From contig CAYPIY010000005.1 in NCBI GenBank assembly GCA_964410965.1, forward strand, positions 186,001-250,000: 64,000 nt of DNA, read 5' to 3'. The position numbers and the translations under genes were made by a program. This DNA is from JBBIRG01 sp964410965 (GTDB lineage: Bacteria > CLD3 > SB21 > JBBIRG01). Of this stretch, positions 9,329 to 18,882 are shown one piece after another. Positions within the stretch are counted from its first letter, which is position 1. Every line of letters starts with the position of its first letter. The notes beneath the pieces are model-generated. The model saw only the letters and a list, made by a program, of their open reading frames with translations, ran no database searches and had not been told where the DNA came from.

Positions 9329-9357
9329 ATTATAGGATAATCCGTTCATAATGTCAA
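9329..9357 (-). promoter_or_regulatory. Consensus sigma-70 promoter of rpsT
   Basis: On the minus strand: TTGACA (9352-9357), 17-base spacer, TATAAT (9329-9334), identical to the sigma-70 consensus. Start expected near 9322, giving a leader of about 50 bases. Confidence 0.8.
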
Positions 9358-9443
9358 ATAGTATTTCATAAATTTTTTTCCCACCGGAAAAGGCCGTTGA
9401 GCCGTTCGTGTGCGACACCCCGGTGTTAAAGGAAGGATAATGA

Positions 9444-9472
9444 TTGACATCCACGCAATAAGTTATGATATT
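9444..9472 (+). promoter_or_regulatory. Possible promoter of glnA
   Basis: TTGACA at 9444-9449, 17-base spacer, GATATT at 9467-9472. The -35 is perfect, the -10 weak, which suits a regulated promoter. Confidence 0.4.
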
Positions 9473-9485
9473 CCGCTCATGAACC

Positions 9486-9505
9486 TGTAAACACATGTAA
9501 ACACA
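9486..9505 (+). repeat. Tandem 10-bp direct repeat in the glnA leader
   Basis: TGTAAACACA occurs twice head to tail with no spacer, ending directly before the glnA ribosome site AAGGA. The period equals about one helical turn, so it could be a regulator site or an RNA element; this is inference. Confidence 0.6.
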
Positions 9506-9516
9506 AGGAATGACCA

Positions 9517-10959
9517 ATGACCGAATCAACGCTGAAGAGATTTCTGGAAATCCCTTACGAGCAGCTCGAAGAACTTAACCTTGCCGCTAAAGACAAAATC
9601 CGGCTGAGAATTCCCCCCGACACCCTGAAAGAGGAATACCTCAAATATCTTCGGGACACCAAAACGATCAAGGCCGTCACCGTTTGTTTCTCGGATATCG
9701 AGGGGCGTTTCCATATGCTCGATTATGACAAGAAATACCTTCTGAAATCCATGAACAACCTGACGTTCGACGGGTCATCGGTTAAAGGTTTCAGCGACGT
9801 CATGGAATCGGATTTAAGGCTGGGCATTGACTGGAGTTCGTTCCGCTGGCTTCCGAGCGACGTGTTCGGCTCCGGAAAAGTCATCGTGTTCGCCAATATT
9901 TTCAGTCCCGACGGAAATCCCTATCCTTCCGACATGCGTTACCTGCTGAAACAATTTTCCGAAGACTGGTACGCCCGTGAACAGTATGTGACCAATGTGT
10001 CCGTCGAATGCGAGGGTTTTTTGTTTCAGGGCATAAACGCCGAACAGCGTTATTCCTCCCATGACGGATTTCAGCTCGTGTCCAGCGGCGGGTATTTCAA
10101 TTCACTGCCGAATGATCCGCTCCGCACGTTCATCGACCGGCTGGCGGAGACCCAACGGGCGCTAGGATTCGAGAACGAAAAAGATCACCCCGAAGTGGCG
10201 CCGTCGCAGTTTGAACTCAATTACACGTATTGCGAAGCCGTGATCGCGGCGGACCTGGTTCAGCTCTACAAGCTGGTCGCGCGGCAGGTGGCTGCAAATA
10301 TGGGTTTTACGGCTTCATTTCTTCCAAAACCGATCGCCGGAATTAACGGCAGCGGTATGCACTGCAACGTGTCGGTATCAAGGGACAACAGGAACCTCTT
10401 TTTCGATCACAACGGACTTAACCGGCTATCTTCGCTCGGACAGCAATTCATTGAAAGGATTTTGAAGCGCGCGAATGATCTTTGCCTGATATTCAATCCC
10501 AGCGTCAACGCTTATCGCCGACTCGATCCGCATTATGAAGCGCCCAACCAGATCAAATCGTCATCCATCGACCGGACGGCGATGATCCGGATTCCCGCCG
10601 GAAACGAACAAAGCGCCCGTATCGAGATCCGGTCCGTCGCCCCGGACGCGAATCCCTATCTTACGTTCCTGGCGATTCTTAAAACGGCGCTTGAACCTGA
10701 TTCATCGGGAACACCGGTCTCAGAAATAAACGGCTTCAGCCAGGGGACGCTGCCCGACAATATCTACGACGCGTGCCGCTTATTCTCCGGCAGCGACTGG
10801 ATACAAAAAATCATCGGGGCGGAAAACGTAAAAAAATTCAGCGACTGCAAAACCGCGTCGGCCAACCGTTGTCCGAAGGAACTTGGTAAAATCGTCAAGA
10901 CGAATGAAGTGCTTTTTCATCATGAAGTGGTCAACCAGTTTCTGTGGAATCATTTTTAA
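9517..10959 (+). CDS. glnA: Glutamine synthetase type I
   Basis: 480 residues. Makes glutamine from glutamate, ammonia and ATP. The beta-grasp N-domain carries TFDGSSVKGFSDVMESDLRL; the catalytic domain has the metal/glutamate-binding PEVAPSQFEL, the ATP-binding KPIAGINGSGMHCNVS and the substrate-binding NPYLTFLAIL. A Tyr in NIYD sits near the place of the adenylylation Tyr of class I-beta enzymes, but the surroundings differ, so adenylylation control is not predicted with confidence. Preceded by AAGGA and divergent from rpsT. I see no terminator downstream. Confidence 0.95.
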   Translation: MTESTLKRFLEIPYEQLEELNLAAKDKIRLRIPPDTLKEEYLKYLRDTKTIKAVTVCFSDIEGRFHMLDYDKKYLLKSMNNLTFDGSSVKGFSDVMESDLRLGIDWSSFRWLPSDVFGSGKVIVFANIFSPDGNPYPSDMRYLLKQFSEDWYAREQYVTNVSVECEGFLFQGINAEQRYSSHDGFQLVSSGGYFNSLPNDPLRTFIDRLAETQRALGFENEKDHPEVAPSQFELNYTYCEAVIAADLVQLYKLVARQVAANMGFTASFLPKPIAGINGSGMHCNVSVSRDNRNLFFDHNGLNRLSSLGQQFIERILKRANDLCLIFNPSVNAYRRLDPHYEAPNQIKSSSIDRTAMIRIPAGNEQSARIEIRSVAPDANPYLTFLAILKTALEPDSSGTPVSEINGFSQGTLPDNIYDACRLFSGSDWIQKIIGAENVKKFSDCKTASANRCPKELGKIVKTNEVLFHHEVVNQFLWNHF

Positions 10960-11177
10960 AGCGCTCACGATATAACAAATTCTTTCATATCGAACCTGAC
11001 TTACGGGCTGATTCATTCATCACCTGCTGAAGTCCCTGCGACCGTAGCCGAAATCATCCCTGAACCGATAAAATGAGTCCCGCCGTGTTTCTGGTTTGAC
11101 TGATCGTGATTCATGCTTACAGGAAAATCCGCATAATACCGGCAGGTAAATGAGGAAAAATTTAGTTTTTTTTATTC

Positions 11178-11206
11178 TTGCATAATGAGAATTAATTAAA
11201 TAAAAT
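11178..11206 (+). promoter_or_regulatory. Putative promoter of the carboxypeptidase cluster
   Basis: TTGCAT (11178-11183), 17-base spacer, TAAAAT (11201-11206), in AT-rich DNA 50 bases before the ATG at 11256. The rest of the 10960-11255 gap shows no gene. Confidence 0.5.
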
Positions 11207-11255
11207 CCGAGCGTTTGTCCTGAATCAATCTTTAATATTGACAAAAAGGTGTTCT

Positions 11256-14200
11256 ATGCGATCGGTTTTTTCCGCCCTTTTCAGCAAAAAACGACTGAAT
11301 AGTTTAATTCTCAGACTTTCAGTCATTGGATTTGTTTTCATGTTTACTTTTGTTACGGCGTTTCAGAATCAGGAGAAACAGCCGGTCTATTACGAAGTCA
11401 GGATTTACATCAGCACCCAGGAGCATGTGATTCAGCTTGCTCAGCAGGGATTAATCCTTCCTGAGGCAAAATTCGAAAAATCCTCCGTTGTGACTGTACT
11501 GAATGAATCTGATATGGAAATCCTGAAAAAAAGCGGCTTTGCGTACGAAGTGATCGTTGAAGATCTTGTGGCGGAATTCAACAACCGTCCGACATTATCC
11601 AAAGGGGAACTGTTGGTTCTCGAAAGACAGATGAAAGATAAGTTTGACATCGAGGGATTCGGATACGGAAGCATGGCGGGATTCTATACTTGGCCGGAAA
11701 TCAACTCTAAACTGGATTCCATGCATCTGCAGTATCCTTCCCTGACCCTGGCCAAAGACTCAATCGGCTGCACATTGCAAAACCGACCGATCTATGCGAT
11801 CAAGATTTCCGCTAATCCCGCCGTCAACGACCCGAACAAACCGGAAGTATTGTATACGGCCATGCTGCATGCCCGGGAACCCCAGGCCATGATGTGCCTC
11901 ATGTACTACATGTATTACATGCTGGAAAATTACGGCACCAACGATGAAGTCACTTACCTGCTGGATCATCGCCAGTTATGGTTCATACCCTGTTGCAACC
12001 CGGACGGGTACGAATATAACCGTCAGACCAATCCTTCCGGCGGAGGCATGTGGAGAAAGAACCGCTGGATCGGAGCAAACGGAACCACCTACGGCGTGGA
12101 CCTGAACCGGAATTTCGGCTATATGTGGGGTTATGACAACAACGGCAGCGATCCGGATTCAAATGACGATACTTTCCGCGGGCGAACAGCGTTTTCTGAA
12201 CTGGAGACCCAGGCGGTGAAGAATTTTACCAATAACCATCATTTCCGTGCCGCATTGAATTATCATACCTATTCCAGCATTCTCATTTATCCATGGGGTT
12301 ATATTGACGCGCTCACACCGGACTCAGCCCGTTTCACGTACTACGCCCGTACCATGACCCAATTCAACAATTATGATTACGGCAACTCCTCCCAACTGCT
12401 TTACGCCGTTAACGGAAGTTCCGATGACTGGATGTACGGCGATATCACATCCGAGCGTCCCCGTATTTTCGCGATGACTCCGGAGGTCGGCACCACAGGA
12501 TTCTGGCCGTCCCAAAGCGAGATTTTCCCGCTTGCGCAGGAAAATTTATTTCCGAACCTGTACCTCTCAAAAATCGCCGGCCCATACGCGGAGATCATCG
12601 ATACTTTTTTCAACCAGCCGGCTTACCTGCCCGGTGATTCGGGCATTTACAGTGTGTATCTACAGAACATCGGTGTATCCGATGACGCAAATTATGAATA
12701 CCGCTTCCTTTCGGAAAGCCCCTATATCACGGTTCAGAACGATACCGGCGCCTGGGCGATGACCGGCTTTCAACAGGTCGATTCTTCCCGGATCCGGTTT
12801 TATATCAGTGAAACCGTTCCTGCGGGCATCAACCCCGTATGCACGCTGAAGCTTTACCAGGAGGGCGTCCTGCAGAAATCCTTTTCTGTCACGGTGCGCA
12901 TGAATCAGGCGGCGATTTCCTCTTCCTTGTCGGATACGCTCCGGTTCGAAATCATACAAACGTCAGGAGACAGTGTGGACGAAGATTATTTTTATCTCCG
13001 GAATGCCGGACCCGGAACGCTGAATTATTCGATTTCCGGCGTTACCTTGCTGGAAAGGCTGTGCACAGAAAGAAAAAACGGTCTTCAGGCGGCCGCACCC
13101 GCAAGTGAAGAAACAAAAGGCGAAGTTTCCGGAGGCAACGGTTCGGCGGTTACGGAAGGATCGGGAGGTCCCGATCTTTACGGTTATAAATGGAAAGACA
13201 GCGACGCCCCGGGAGGGCCGGTTTATTCTTTCATCGATATTTCATCGACAGGTACTCAAATCAGTTTCAGCAGCATGGATGACGCGTATACCACTGTGCC
13301 TCTGCCTTTTCCTGTGAAGTATTATGGTACCACGTACAGCGGAAATATAACCGTGAGCACAAACGGTTGGGTTGGTTTTGGAAGTTATACTTCAAATTAT
13401 CTCTCGAATGCTGCCATACCCAACTCAAACGCTCCGAACAACATCATTGCCCTGTTATGGGACGACTTGCACGGCAGTAACGCCGGAAGCAAGGTGTATT
13501 ACGGAACCGTCGGCAATAAATTTATTATTCAATTTAAAAACTGGAATTTTTACAAATCCGGCGGCAATTCCGGCGGCGACCTGAACTTTGAAGTGATTTT
13601 AACTCAAAATTCGGATAAAGTGGAAATTCAGTACGCAACCATGAATCCCGGTACATTGGCCTTTACGTCAAACTCGATAGGCATTGAAAATTCGTCAGGC
13701 ACTATCGGACTGCAATGCGCCTACAACGCTTCGTATATTCACTCGAATATGGCGATACGATTCTCCAGGCTGCCCGAATGGATCAGCGTAACTCCCTCTT
13801 CCGGGACCATCAGCCCGAACGACAGTGCGATGATCACGGTTCGCGCATCCTCTTCCGGATTTGAGGATTTCGGCGTCTATCAGGGTTCCGTTTCCGTTCA
13901 GAACAATGACCTGTTTCATAATCCGTTTGTCATTCCGGCAGTGCTCCGGTATCAAAATGCCGTCGGGACAGGCGACCCCTCATCGGACAGGATTTCTTCA
14001 TTCAATTTATCCCAGAATTATCCCAATCCGTTTAACCCGTCGACAGTCATCCGGTATCAGTTAGCGGGGAACAGTAAGGTGTCGCTGAAGATTTATAATC
14101 TGCTCGGACAGGAAGTGCGTACGCTGATCAATACATTTCAGAATGCCGGAGAACATTCGGTCATCTGGGACGGCAGGAATCATCTCGGCCATGCCGCCAG

Positions 14201-14273
14201 CAGCGGGATTTATATTTACCGTCTGAAGGCGGGTTCGTTTATGCAATCCAGGAAAATGCTTCTTGTGAGGTAG
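11256..14273 (+). CDS. Secreted M14 zinc carboxypeptidase with T9SS sorting domain
   Basis: 1005 residues from the ATG at 11256 (AAAGGTG upstream; an in-frame TTG lies 18 bases earlier). Order: basic N-terminus with signal helix, a ~110-residue propeptide-like region, the M14 domain, a jelly-roll-like domain (DNA ~13180-13760), an Ig-like segment starting WISVTPSSGTISPND, and a C-terminal T9SS type-A domain beginning NYPNPFNPSTVIRY. Zinc ligands are His and Glu of LHAREPQ and the later His of LNYHTYSS; substrate Arg is in DLNRNFGYMWG and the catalytic Glu in MTPEVGT. Carboxypeptidase T-like; removes C-terminal amino acids outside the cell, probably surface-bound. The next gene starts 3 bases downstream. 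Confidence 0.92.
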   Translation: MRSVFSALFSKKRLNSLILRLSVIGFVFMFTFVTAFQNQEKQPVYYEVRIYISTQEHVIQLAQQGLILPEAKFEKSSVVTVLNESDMEILKKSGFAYEVIVEDLVAEFNNRPTLSKGELLVLERQMKDKFDIEGFGYGSMAGFYTWPEINSKLDSMHLQYPSLTLAKDSIGCTLQNRPIYAIKISANPAVNDPNKPEVLYTAMLHAREPQAMMCLMYYMYYMLENYGTNDEVTYLLDHRQLWFIPCCNPDGYEYNRQTNPSGGGMWRKNRWIGANGTTYGVDLNRNFGYMWGYDNNGSDPDSNDDTFRGRTAFSELETQAVKNFTNNHHFRAALNYHTYSSILIYPWGYIDALTPDSARFTYYARTMTQFNNYDYGNSSQLLYAVNGSSDDWMYGDITSERPRIFAMTPEVGTTGFWPSQSEIFPLAQENLFPNLYLSKIAGPYAEIIDTFFNQPAYLPGDSGIYSVYLQNIGVSDDANYEYRFLSESPYITVQNDTGAWAMTGFQQVDSSRIRFYISETVPAGINPVCTLKLYQEGVLQKSFSVTVRMNQAAISSSLSDTLRFEIIQTSGDSVDEDYFYLRNAGPGTLNYSISGVTLLERLCTERKNGLQAAAPASEETKGEVSGGNGSAVTEGSGGPDLYGYKWKDSDAPGGPVYSFIDISSTGTQISFSSMDDAYTTVPLPFPVKYYGTTYSGNITVSTNGWVGFGSYTSNYLSNAAIPNSNAPNNIIALLWDDLHGSNAGSKVYYGTVGNKFIIQFKNWNFYKSGGNSGGDLNFEVILTQNSDKVEIQYATMNPGTLAFTSNSIGIENSSGTIGLQCAYNASYIHSNMAIRFSRLPEWISVTPSSGTISPNDSAMITVRASSSGFEDFGVYQGSVSVQNNDLFHNPFVIPAVLRYQNAVGTGDPSSDRISSFNLSQNYPNPFNPSTVIRYQLAGNSKVSLKIYNLLGQEVRTLINTFQNAGEHSVIWDGRNHLGHAASSGIYIYRLKAGSFMQSRKMLLVR

Positions 14274-14276
14274 AGG

Positions 14277-15470
14277 ATGAAAAAAATCTATGGCCTGATT
14301 GTGATGGCGGCGTTCTGTTCCGCAGCCTTGTTTTCGCAGGAAATAATCATTAATCATGAATGTACGGATTTGGCGGCGGTTCCGCAGAATTGGATAGACT
14401 CCGCCAAAATCAGGCTTAAGGTGACCTATCAGCATACATCCCACGGCAGTCAGTTAGTAAGCGGAATCAACGCCATCGCTTCCACTCACGGAGGCGTCTA
14501 TACGTTTACCAGTTCAGGCTGGGGTGTCGATTCGACGGTATTCCTGAATGATTACGGCATGCCCGGCGCGAATGATCTGGGGCACAACGGCGACCTGTCC
14601 TGGCGTGACGCTACGGTCAGCGCGCTGAACGACCCGGAATGCAACCGTAATGTCGTAATGTGGTCATGGTGCGGCGGAGTCAGCGATAATGATTCGGCCG
14701 GCATTTACGCGTATCTTATCGCGATGTCCGCGCTGGAAGACAGTTTTCCCGACCTCAGATTCGTTTATATGACCGGGCACCTCGACGGGAGCGGAACGGC
14801 AGGAAACCTGAACCGGATGAATAATCTGATCCGTGAATATTGTACCGCCAACAACAAAATCCTGTTCGACTTCGCGGATATTGAAAGCTACGCTCCGGGA
14901 CAACCGCAGAATTTTATGGAATGGTGCGGATTAGACGGCCTGAATTATGATTCGACCTGCAATAATCCGTGGAGCGGGCCCAACTGGGGCGAGGAGTGGG
15001 TATCTCATCATCCAACGCATCCTTATGTGACTGATATCGGCGCATGTACGGAGTGTCAGCACAGCGATGCTCCCAATGAAGCAAAAATAAACTGTATTTT
15101 AAAAGGAAATGCGTTCTGGTATTTACTTGCAAGGCTCGCCGGGTGGAATCCGGGTACGACAGACGTTAAGGCCGGGATAAAAAACATTCCTGGATTATTT
15201 TTTCTGTGCCAGAATTATCCCAATCCTTTCAACCCGTCGACTGTGATCCGGTTCACTTTGCCTGCACGGGAAATTGTCGAACTGGCCGTCTTTAATACGC
15301 TCGGTCAGAAAGTAAAGACATTGGTTCATGGCTACCGGTCTGAAGGATTGCAATCTGTAACTTGGGACGGAATAAATGACCGTGGAAAGACTGTCGGAAG
15401 CGGAATCTACCTTTACCGGCTGAAAACCGGAGATCATGTTCAGACCCGGAAAATGATGCTGCTCAAATGA
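14277..15470 (+). CDS. Secreted protein of unknown family with T9SS sorting domain
   Basis: 397 residues. Signal peptide 1-20 ending FSQ. The ~300-residue main domain has conserved-looking polar motifs: YQHTSHGSQL, MWSWCGG, VYMTGHLDGSGTAGN and SHHPTHPYVTDIGACTEC. The His/Asp/Cys richness hints at a hydrolase or metal site, but I do not recognise the fold. The C-terminus, from NYPNPFNPSTVIRF to RKMMLLK, is a T9SS type-A domain. Its ATG follows the carboxypeptidase stop by three bases, so the two are co-translated and the product may act with the peptidases on either side. Function unknown. Confidence 0.75.
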   Translation: MKKIYGLIVMAAFCSAALFSQEIIINHECTDLAAVPQNWIDSAKIRLKVTYQHTSHGSQLVSGINAIASTHGGVYTFTSSGWGVDSTVFLNDYGMPGANDLGHNGDLSWRDATVSALNDPECNRNVVMWSWCGGVSDNDSAGIYAYLIAMSALEDSFPDLRFVYMTGHLDGSGTAGNLNRMNNLIREYCTANNKILFDFADIESYAPGQPQNFMEWCGLDGLNYDSTCNNPWSGPNWGEEWVSHHPTHPYVTDIGACTECQHSDAPNEAKINCILKGNAFWYLLARLAGWNPGTTDVKAGIKNIPGLFFLCQNYPNPFNPSTVIRFTLPAREIVELAVFNTLGQKVKTLVHGYRSEGLQSVTWDGINDRGKTVGSGIYLYRLKTGDHVQTRKMMLLK

Positions 15471-15556
15471 CCCGCTTTTTTAAAACCACTTATGTTTGCA
15501 AAAATTTTGAATAAACCCATTTATTTATTATTTAATTCAAGTCAAAAGGCCCGGAT

Positions 15557-18010
15557 ATGATGAATATCAGTAAAAAAAGGAAGGCCCTCATTGGAGCCGG
15601 CGTGATGGTTCTTTTAGGATTTACCCTTATGTCGCTTCAGGTGAAAGAAGACGCGGACAATCATGAAAAGACACCGGTCTATTACAAAATCAAACTGATA
15701 CAGCCTTCACAGGACGCCGTGATCCAATGCGCGCAGGAAGGTCTGGCGGTTGATGAATGGAAAACCGAGGGCAATCACATCATCGCTTATGTCGATGAAA
15801 ACGAACTGCAGTTTATGCAAAACGCGGGAATCCGGTATGAAATCCTGATCAGCGACGTTTCCCGTTTCATCCGCGAGCGTAACCGGATATCCGTCAGCGA
15901 GATGAACCTGCTGCAGGAGTCGATGACCGAAAAATACGGCATCGAAGGGTTCCGGTTCGGAACGATGGGCGGCCACCTGACCTACGACCAGATGCGTTAC
16001 CATCTCGATACCATGATGCAAAAATACCCGACCCTCATCAAACAGGATGACGTATACGGATACACGCTGGACGGCAATTACGTCCTGGCCTATAAGATTT
16101 CCAAAAACCCGTCTGTCAGCGACACCAACAAAACGGAAGTCATGTACAACGGCCTGATCCACGCCCGCGAGCCGATGTCGATGATGAGCATGATCTATTT
16201 TATGTATTACCTCCTGGAAAATTACGGGCGGGACCCGGAAGTGACTTATCTGCTGGAGCACCGCCAGCTTTGGTTCATACCCTGTCTCAATCCGGACGGT
16301 TACAAATACAACGAAAGCACCAACCCGTCCGGAGGCGGCATGTGGAGAAAAAACCGGTGGCGTGGATCCAACGGAACCGTATACGGAGTCGATTTGAACC
16401 GCAATTTCGGTTATATGTGGGGTTATGACAATACGGGCTCCAGCCCGGACTCAAACGATGAAACTTTCCGGGGCCGTTACGCGTTTTCAGAACGGGAGAC
16501 CCAGTTCATCCGGAATTTCTGCCAGACCCATAAGATCAAAACTGAGGTGGACGGGCATACGTACGGCCATTACTTCATGTACCCGTGGGCTTATATCAAT
16601 GCGATGTGTCCCGATTCATTCATGTACATCCGCATGGCCCAGGAAATCACACAGAATACGGCCTATGATTACGGTTACTCGGGCCAGCTACTGGGTTACA
16701 ATTCCAATGGGGCTGCGAGGGACTGGGAGTACGGCGAACAAACCACAAAGCAGAAGATATTCGCGTATACCAACGAGATCGGAACCGGCAGCGATGATTT
16801 CTGGGCGCCGGTCAGCCGCATTTACCCGTTATGCCAGGAACTCGTGAATCCGTACCTGTACGTCGCGTGGGCCGGCGGCAAATGGACACTGATGGAAAAT
16901 TATACGTTCGACAAAACCCAGTATGCGGCAGGCGACTCCGGCACCCTCAAAGTGATGCTGCGGAGCAAAGGAGTTGTGACAAATTTTCCCTACACCCATC
17001 AGATCACCTGCGCGCAGGACGGGATCGGATTCCAGAGCCCGTCGGGAGCCGGCTCATTTGCGTCCTGGGGCGAACGGGACACGCTGGCCTATAAATTCTA
17101 CATCGCCGGTGATATCAATGCAAGCGGCGGATTCTGTCTGAATCTCGAAGTGAAATTCAACACCGTTGACCTTCTGAAACGGACTTTCACCATCCCGGTC
17201 GGTGTCCCTGAAACCGTCTTCAGCGACGACGCCGAAGGCGGCATGACGAACTGGACCACCGCGGGATCAAGCGGAGGAGCGTGGAACGTCACGACCACCA
17301 GCTATCATTCCGGGACCAAGTCATTTACCGACAGCCCCTCCGGCAATTACGCCAAGCTGTGCGACCTGAAAATGACAAACCTCAGTCTGTTCAATTTCAC
17401 CGAGTACCCGGTTGTGATCCTGAATTTCTGGCAGAAATACAATACGCAATCCTATCATGACTACTGCGACATCGATGTTTCCACGAACAGCGGCGCCCAG
17501 TGGTTCACGGTGGATCATTACGCCGGGACCAACGCGTCCTGGCATGAAAAAAATGTGGACATCTCAAAATGGGTCGGCGGAAAGAACAGCGTCAAGATCC
17601 GTTTCCGCCTGACCGCCAATGACACGATTCACAGCGACGGGTGGTACATCGATGATTTTTCCGTTCGCGCATACCGTAATCCCACCGCAATCAGTGTCGA
17701 GGACGATCACCTGTCTATATACCGTTTTTCGCTGGAACCGAATTATCCCAATCCGTTTAACCCGTCCACGACCATCCGGTTTTTCCTGAAAGAATCCGGT
17801 CATGTCCGGCTGACGGTCTACAACACGCTCGGACAGGAGGTTCGCACGCTGATCGACGGATATCAGAGCCGCGGGGAAAGGTCCGCCGTCTGGAACGGGC
17901 TGAACCGGAATGGTGCGGCCGTTTCGAACGGGCTGTATATCTGCCGCCTGGAAGCGGTGACGCCGAACCATAAATTCACCCAGTCCAGAAAAATGATGCT
18001 GGTGAAATAA
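15557..18010 (+). CDS. Second secreted M14 zinc carboxypeptidase with T9SS sorting domain
   Basis: 817 residues, paralogue of the gene at 11256 with the same pro-region and catalytic core. Zinc-binding His and Glu lie in IHAREPM and the third ligand in DGHTYGHY; DLNRNFGYMWG and the catalytic Glu in TNEIGTG are present, so it should be active. In place of the jelly-roll domain it has a MAM/adhesion-like module (DNA ~17220-17680, starting DDAEGGMTNW and ending HSDGWYIDDFSV), then a T9SS tail from NYPNPFNPSTTIRF to RKMMLVK. The different accessory domain suggests a different substrate or attachment. 86 bases separate it from the previous gene. Confidence 0.92.
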   Translation: MMNISKKRKALIGAGVMVLLGFTLMSLQVKEDADNHEKTPVYYKIKLIQPSQDAVIQCAQEGLAVDEWKTEGNHIIAYVDENELQFMQNAGIRYEILISDVSRFIRERNRISVSEMNLLQESMTEKYGIEGFRFGTMGGHLTYDQMRYHLDTMMQKYPTLIKQDDVYGYTLDGNYVLAYKISKNPSVSDTNKTEVMYNGLIHAREPMSMMSMIYFMYYLLENYGRDPEVTYLLEHRQLWFIPCLNPDGYKYNESTNPSGGGMWRKNRWRGSNGTVYGVDLNRNFGYMWGYDNTGSSPDSNDETFRGRYAFSERETQFIRNFCQTHKIKTEVDGHTYGHYFMYPWAYINAMCPDSFMYIRMAQEITQNTAYDYGYSGQLLGYNSNGAARDWEYGEQTTKQKIFAYTNEIGTGSDDFWAPVSRIYPLCQELVNPYLYVAWAGGKWTLMENYTFDKTQYAAGDSGTLKVMLRSKGVVTNFPYTHQITCAQDGIGFQSPSGAGSFASWGERDTLAYKFYIAGDINASGGFCLNLEVKFNTVDLLKRTFTIPVGVPETVFSDDAEGGMTNWTTAGSSGGAWNVTTTSYHSGTKSFTDSPSGNYAKLCDLKMTNLSLFNFTEYPVVILNFWQKYNTQSYHDYCDIDVSTNSGAQWFTVDHYAGTNASWHEKNVDISKWVGGKNSVKIRFRLTANDTIHSDGWYIDDFSVRAYRNPTAISVEDDHLSIYRFSLEPNYPNPFNPSTTIRFFLKESGHVRLTVYNTLGQEVRTLIDGYQSRGERSAVWNGLNRNGAAVSNGLYICRLEAVTPNHKFTQSRKMMLVK

Positions 18011-18020
18011 CAGGAAAAAA

Positions 18021-18035
18021 CCGGCTGAAAGCCGG
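18021..18035 (+). repeat. Short hairpin downstream of the second carboxypeptidase
   Basis: CCGGCT-GAA-AGCCGG. No T-run follows on the plus strand (the run of A precedes it), so on this strand it is not a normal intrinsic terminator; it may protect the transcript 3' end or sit within a longer operon message. Confidence 0.45.
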
Positions 18036-18081
18036 TGGTCAGAGCCCTTCTGAGGCAGGATACAAGGAATATTCGAACACG

Positions 18082-18858
18082 ATGAAAAGATTTTCCGGCC
18101 TTCTTCTCAACGACTCCGTTATCCTATGGCTGGTCGCGGTCAACTCCGTCCTGATATTCGCGCAGGGTTTCGGCCTTCGCCAGCCGTATCAGTTCATCCT
18201 GATGATAAGCGACGATCTCATTACGCTGATCTTCATCACCGAACTGGCGGTCAAGATATCGCATTACGGAATGCGGAATTACCTGAAATCATGGTGGAAC
18301 GTATTCGACGCGGCAGTCATTCTCCTCGCGGCTCCTTCGGTGTTCAGCCTGTTATTCACGGCGGGCGAATCCCACCTGGATTATTTCCTCGTCCTTCGGG
18401 TGTTCCGCGTATTCAAGTTTTTCAGGATTATCCGTTTTTTCCCGAACATAGACAGGCTCATGACCGCGGTCAGCCGTGCTCTGAAAGCTTCCGTGATAGT
18501 GATCATCGGTTTTGTCATATACAATTTTGTCATTTCAGTTGTTTCCTGCTTCCTTTACCGCGAGATCGCGCCGGAATATTTCGGCGATCCCCTGATCGCG
18601 TTTTACTCCGTATTCAAGGTATTCACCGTGGAAGGATGGTATGAGATTCCGGATCTCATCGCATCCCGGACCGGCGAAACCATGGCATTCCTGACGAAAT
18701 GCTATTTTGCGGTCATCCTCGTGACGGGAGGCATATTCGGGCTGTCCCTGGTGAATTCCATCTTTGTGGACGCGATGGTCAGCGACAATAACGACGAACT
18801 GGAACGCAAGGTCGATCTTCTGAGCGAGAAAATCGACCGTCTTCTCGATAACAAGTAA
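18082..18858 (+). CDS. Voltage-gated cation channel, single-domain (NaChBac-like)
   Basis: 258 residues with six transmembrane helices; would form a tetrameric inner-membrane channel. The S4 voltage sensor LRVFRVFKFFRIIRFF carries five positive residues at every third position. After S5 comes a pore helix with filter TVEGW (in FKVFTVEGWYEIPD), compared with TLESW in sodium-selective bacterial channels. The C-terminus, from NDELERKVDLLSEKIDRLL, is a short coiled coil as in NaChBac-type tetramers. It lies 71 bases after the carboxypeptidase and 24 before the TrpF-like gene. Sodium is the likeliest ion; selectivity is uncertain because of the Gly in the filter. Confidence 0.88.
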   Translation: MKRFSGLLLNDSVILWLVAVNSVLIFAQGFGLRQPYQFILMISDDLITLIFITELAVKISHYGMRNYLKSWWNVFDAAVILLAAPSVFSLLFTAGESHLDYFLVLRVFRVFKFFRIIRFFPNIDRLMTAVSRALKASVIVIIGFVIYNFVISVVSCFLYREIAPEYFGDPLIAFYSVFKVFTVEGWYEIPDLIASRTGETMAFLTKCYFAVILVTGGIFGLSLVNSIFVDAMVSDNNDELERKVDLLSEKIDRLLDNK

Positions 18859-18882
18859 GGTTTTTTTTCAGGAGGCTCCGTG

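Noticed and set aside
15039..15065. Possible haem-binding motif in the unknown T9SS protein
   Set aside because: The sequence is CTECQH, which is not CxxCH; no other haem motif is present.
18015..18035. Plus-strand terminator after the second carboxypeptidase
   Set aside because: The A-run precedes the hairpin and no T-run follows it, so it is listed only as a hairpin.
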